NCBI RefSeq assembly: GCF_024721995.1
Contig: NZ_JANQBC010000003.1
Coordinates: 248,001-312,000 of the forward strand
Source: Paenibacillus radicibacter
GTDB lineage: Bacteria; Bacillota; Bacilli; Paenibacillales; NBRC-103111
Length of the DNA stretch: 64,000 nt
Direction of reading: 5' to 3'
Shown: piece after piece, positions 63,672-64,000 of the stretch
How the letters are laid out: each line of letters begins with the position of its first letter
Position numbering within the stretch: the first letter of the stretch is position 1
Translations under genes and position numbers: made by a program
The notes under the pieces: model-generated
The model's input: the letters and a program-made list of their open reading frames with translations, nothing else
Database searches by the model: none
Told to the model about the DNA's origin: nothing

Positions 63672-63717
63672 CGCTTTCTATCTAAATTATTGTAATAATA
63701 TGATTATATTTTCGGCG

Positions 63718-63751
63718 AAAAAAGCCATTAGAGGTGTGACACTCTAACGGC
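63718..63751 (-). terminator. Terminator after the DinB-like gene
   Basis: Minus strand GCCGTTAGA pairs with TCTAATGGC (one wobble) around GTGTCACACC, then six Ts. Confidence 0.85.
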
Positions 63752-63780
63752 CTGCTAATTGTATCAATCTAGCTTATGTC

Positions 63781-64000
63781 TTATTTAACTGATGTAACTG
63801 CAGCAAGCGCCTTAATCGTACCTAAGTGAAGCGCTTCGTGAATAACAGCGAAGTTAATCAATTCAGCAACCGTGTTTAGCTTCATTGGCCCAAGTTCTAC
63901 AGGCTCTGGGAATGCTGTTTCAAGCACCTCAGCTGAAGCTTCGGAAATTGCGTTTAATTGTGCACTTAATTGTTCAAGAAGTTCATCCTTGGATTGTCCA
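63781..64000 (-). CDS. DinB-like family protein, N-terminus outside the window
   Basis: The last 73 residues before the stop at 63781. The ending NFAVIHEALHLGTIKALAA is the metal-binding C-terminal helix of DinB_2 / DUF664 proteins, with His in HEALH as a ligand. Function of such four-helix proteins varies (thiol transfer, stress). It is the first gene upstream of the BmrC-like gene and ends in its own terminator. Confidence 0.7.
   Translation of the reverse strand, partial: GQSKDELLEQLSAQLNAISEASAEVLETAFPEPVELGPMKLNTVAELINFAVIHEALHLGTIKALAAVTSVK

Overview
The window looks like chromosome from a spore-forming, low-to-moderate GC Firmicute, most likely Paenibacillus or a close relative. The grounds are strong GGAGG-type ribosome sites with many TTG/GTG starts, SLH-anchored surface proteins, the mtlA-mtlR-mtlF-mtlD order, a cydABDC operon under Rex boxes, a qoxABCD oxidase, and Bacillus-type two-component/ABC modules. 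No rRNA, tRNA, insertion sequence, prophage block or CRISPR array was seen.

Layout. 1-4312: end of a nucleoside ABC importer (nupO-P-Q type) and a nucleoside phosphorylase, with a 161-bp hairpin repeat between them. 4381-6379: MFS transporter and rRNA pseudouridine synthase (reverse). 6484-12608: a surface-polymer island with a two-domain glycosyltransferase, a repeat-rich fibre protein ending in a self-cleaving chaperone domain, two paralogous small glycosyltransferases, a SAM methyltransferase and a CmcI-type protein. 12653-16172: heterodimeric ABC exporter. 16361-21349: aspartate 4-decarboxylase and Asp/Ala antiporter, divergent from an alanine/glycine symporter. 21346-22467: M23 peptidase. 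22722-27998: mannitol PTS operon. 28223-32670: a frameshifted S8 protease with SLH anchor. 32777-38737: cytochrome bd operon.

39155-42351: MFS exporter, SLH protein and TrmB-type regulator. 42470-47342: a fatty-acid-hydroxylase-type membrane protein and the aa3-type quinol oxidase. 47423-47593: second copy of the hairpin repeat. 47599-49102: DHFR-like reductase divergent from a WYL regulator. 49131-50021: two tandem copies of what looks like a type I toxin-antitoxin cassette (44-residue membrane peptide on the minus strand, antisense RNA on the plus strand). 50079-54094: DUF1772 protein, a YtrA/YtrB-like GntR-ABC operon, two DedA-like proteins. 54324-57874: a YvfRSTU-like ABC/two-component operon with one regulatory block present twice. 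58099-60012: unknown membrane protein, HAD phosphatase, small repeat protein. 60120-63671: second heterodimeric ABC exporter (BmrCD type). 63781-64000: end of a DinB-like gene.

Connections. Two quinol oxidases (bd and aa3 type) give alternative terminal respiration, with the bd operon apparently under NADH/NAD+ control by Rex. The aspartate cycle can add to proton-motive force. The fibre/glycosyltransferase island, with sigma-K-like -10 elements on two of its transcription units, may build a glycosylated layer on the spore or cell surface; that is inference. The less-described items are this island, the tandem toxin cassettes, and the hairpin repeat whose two copies show a compensatory base-pair change.
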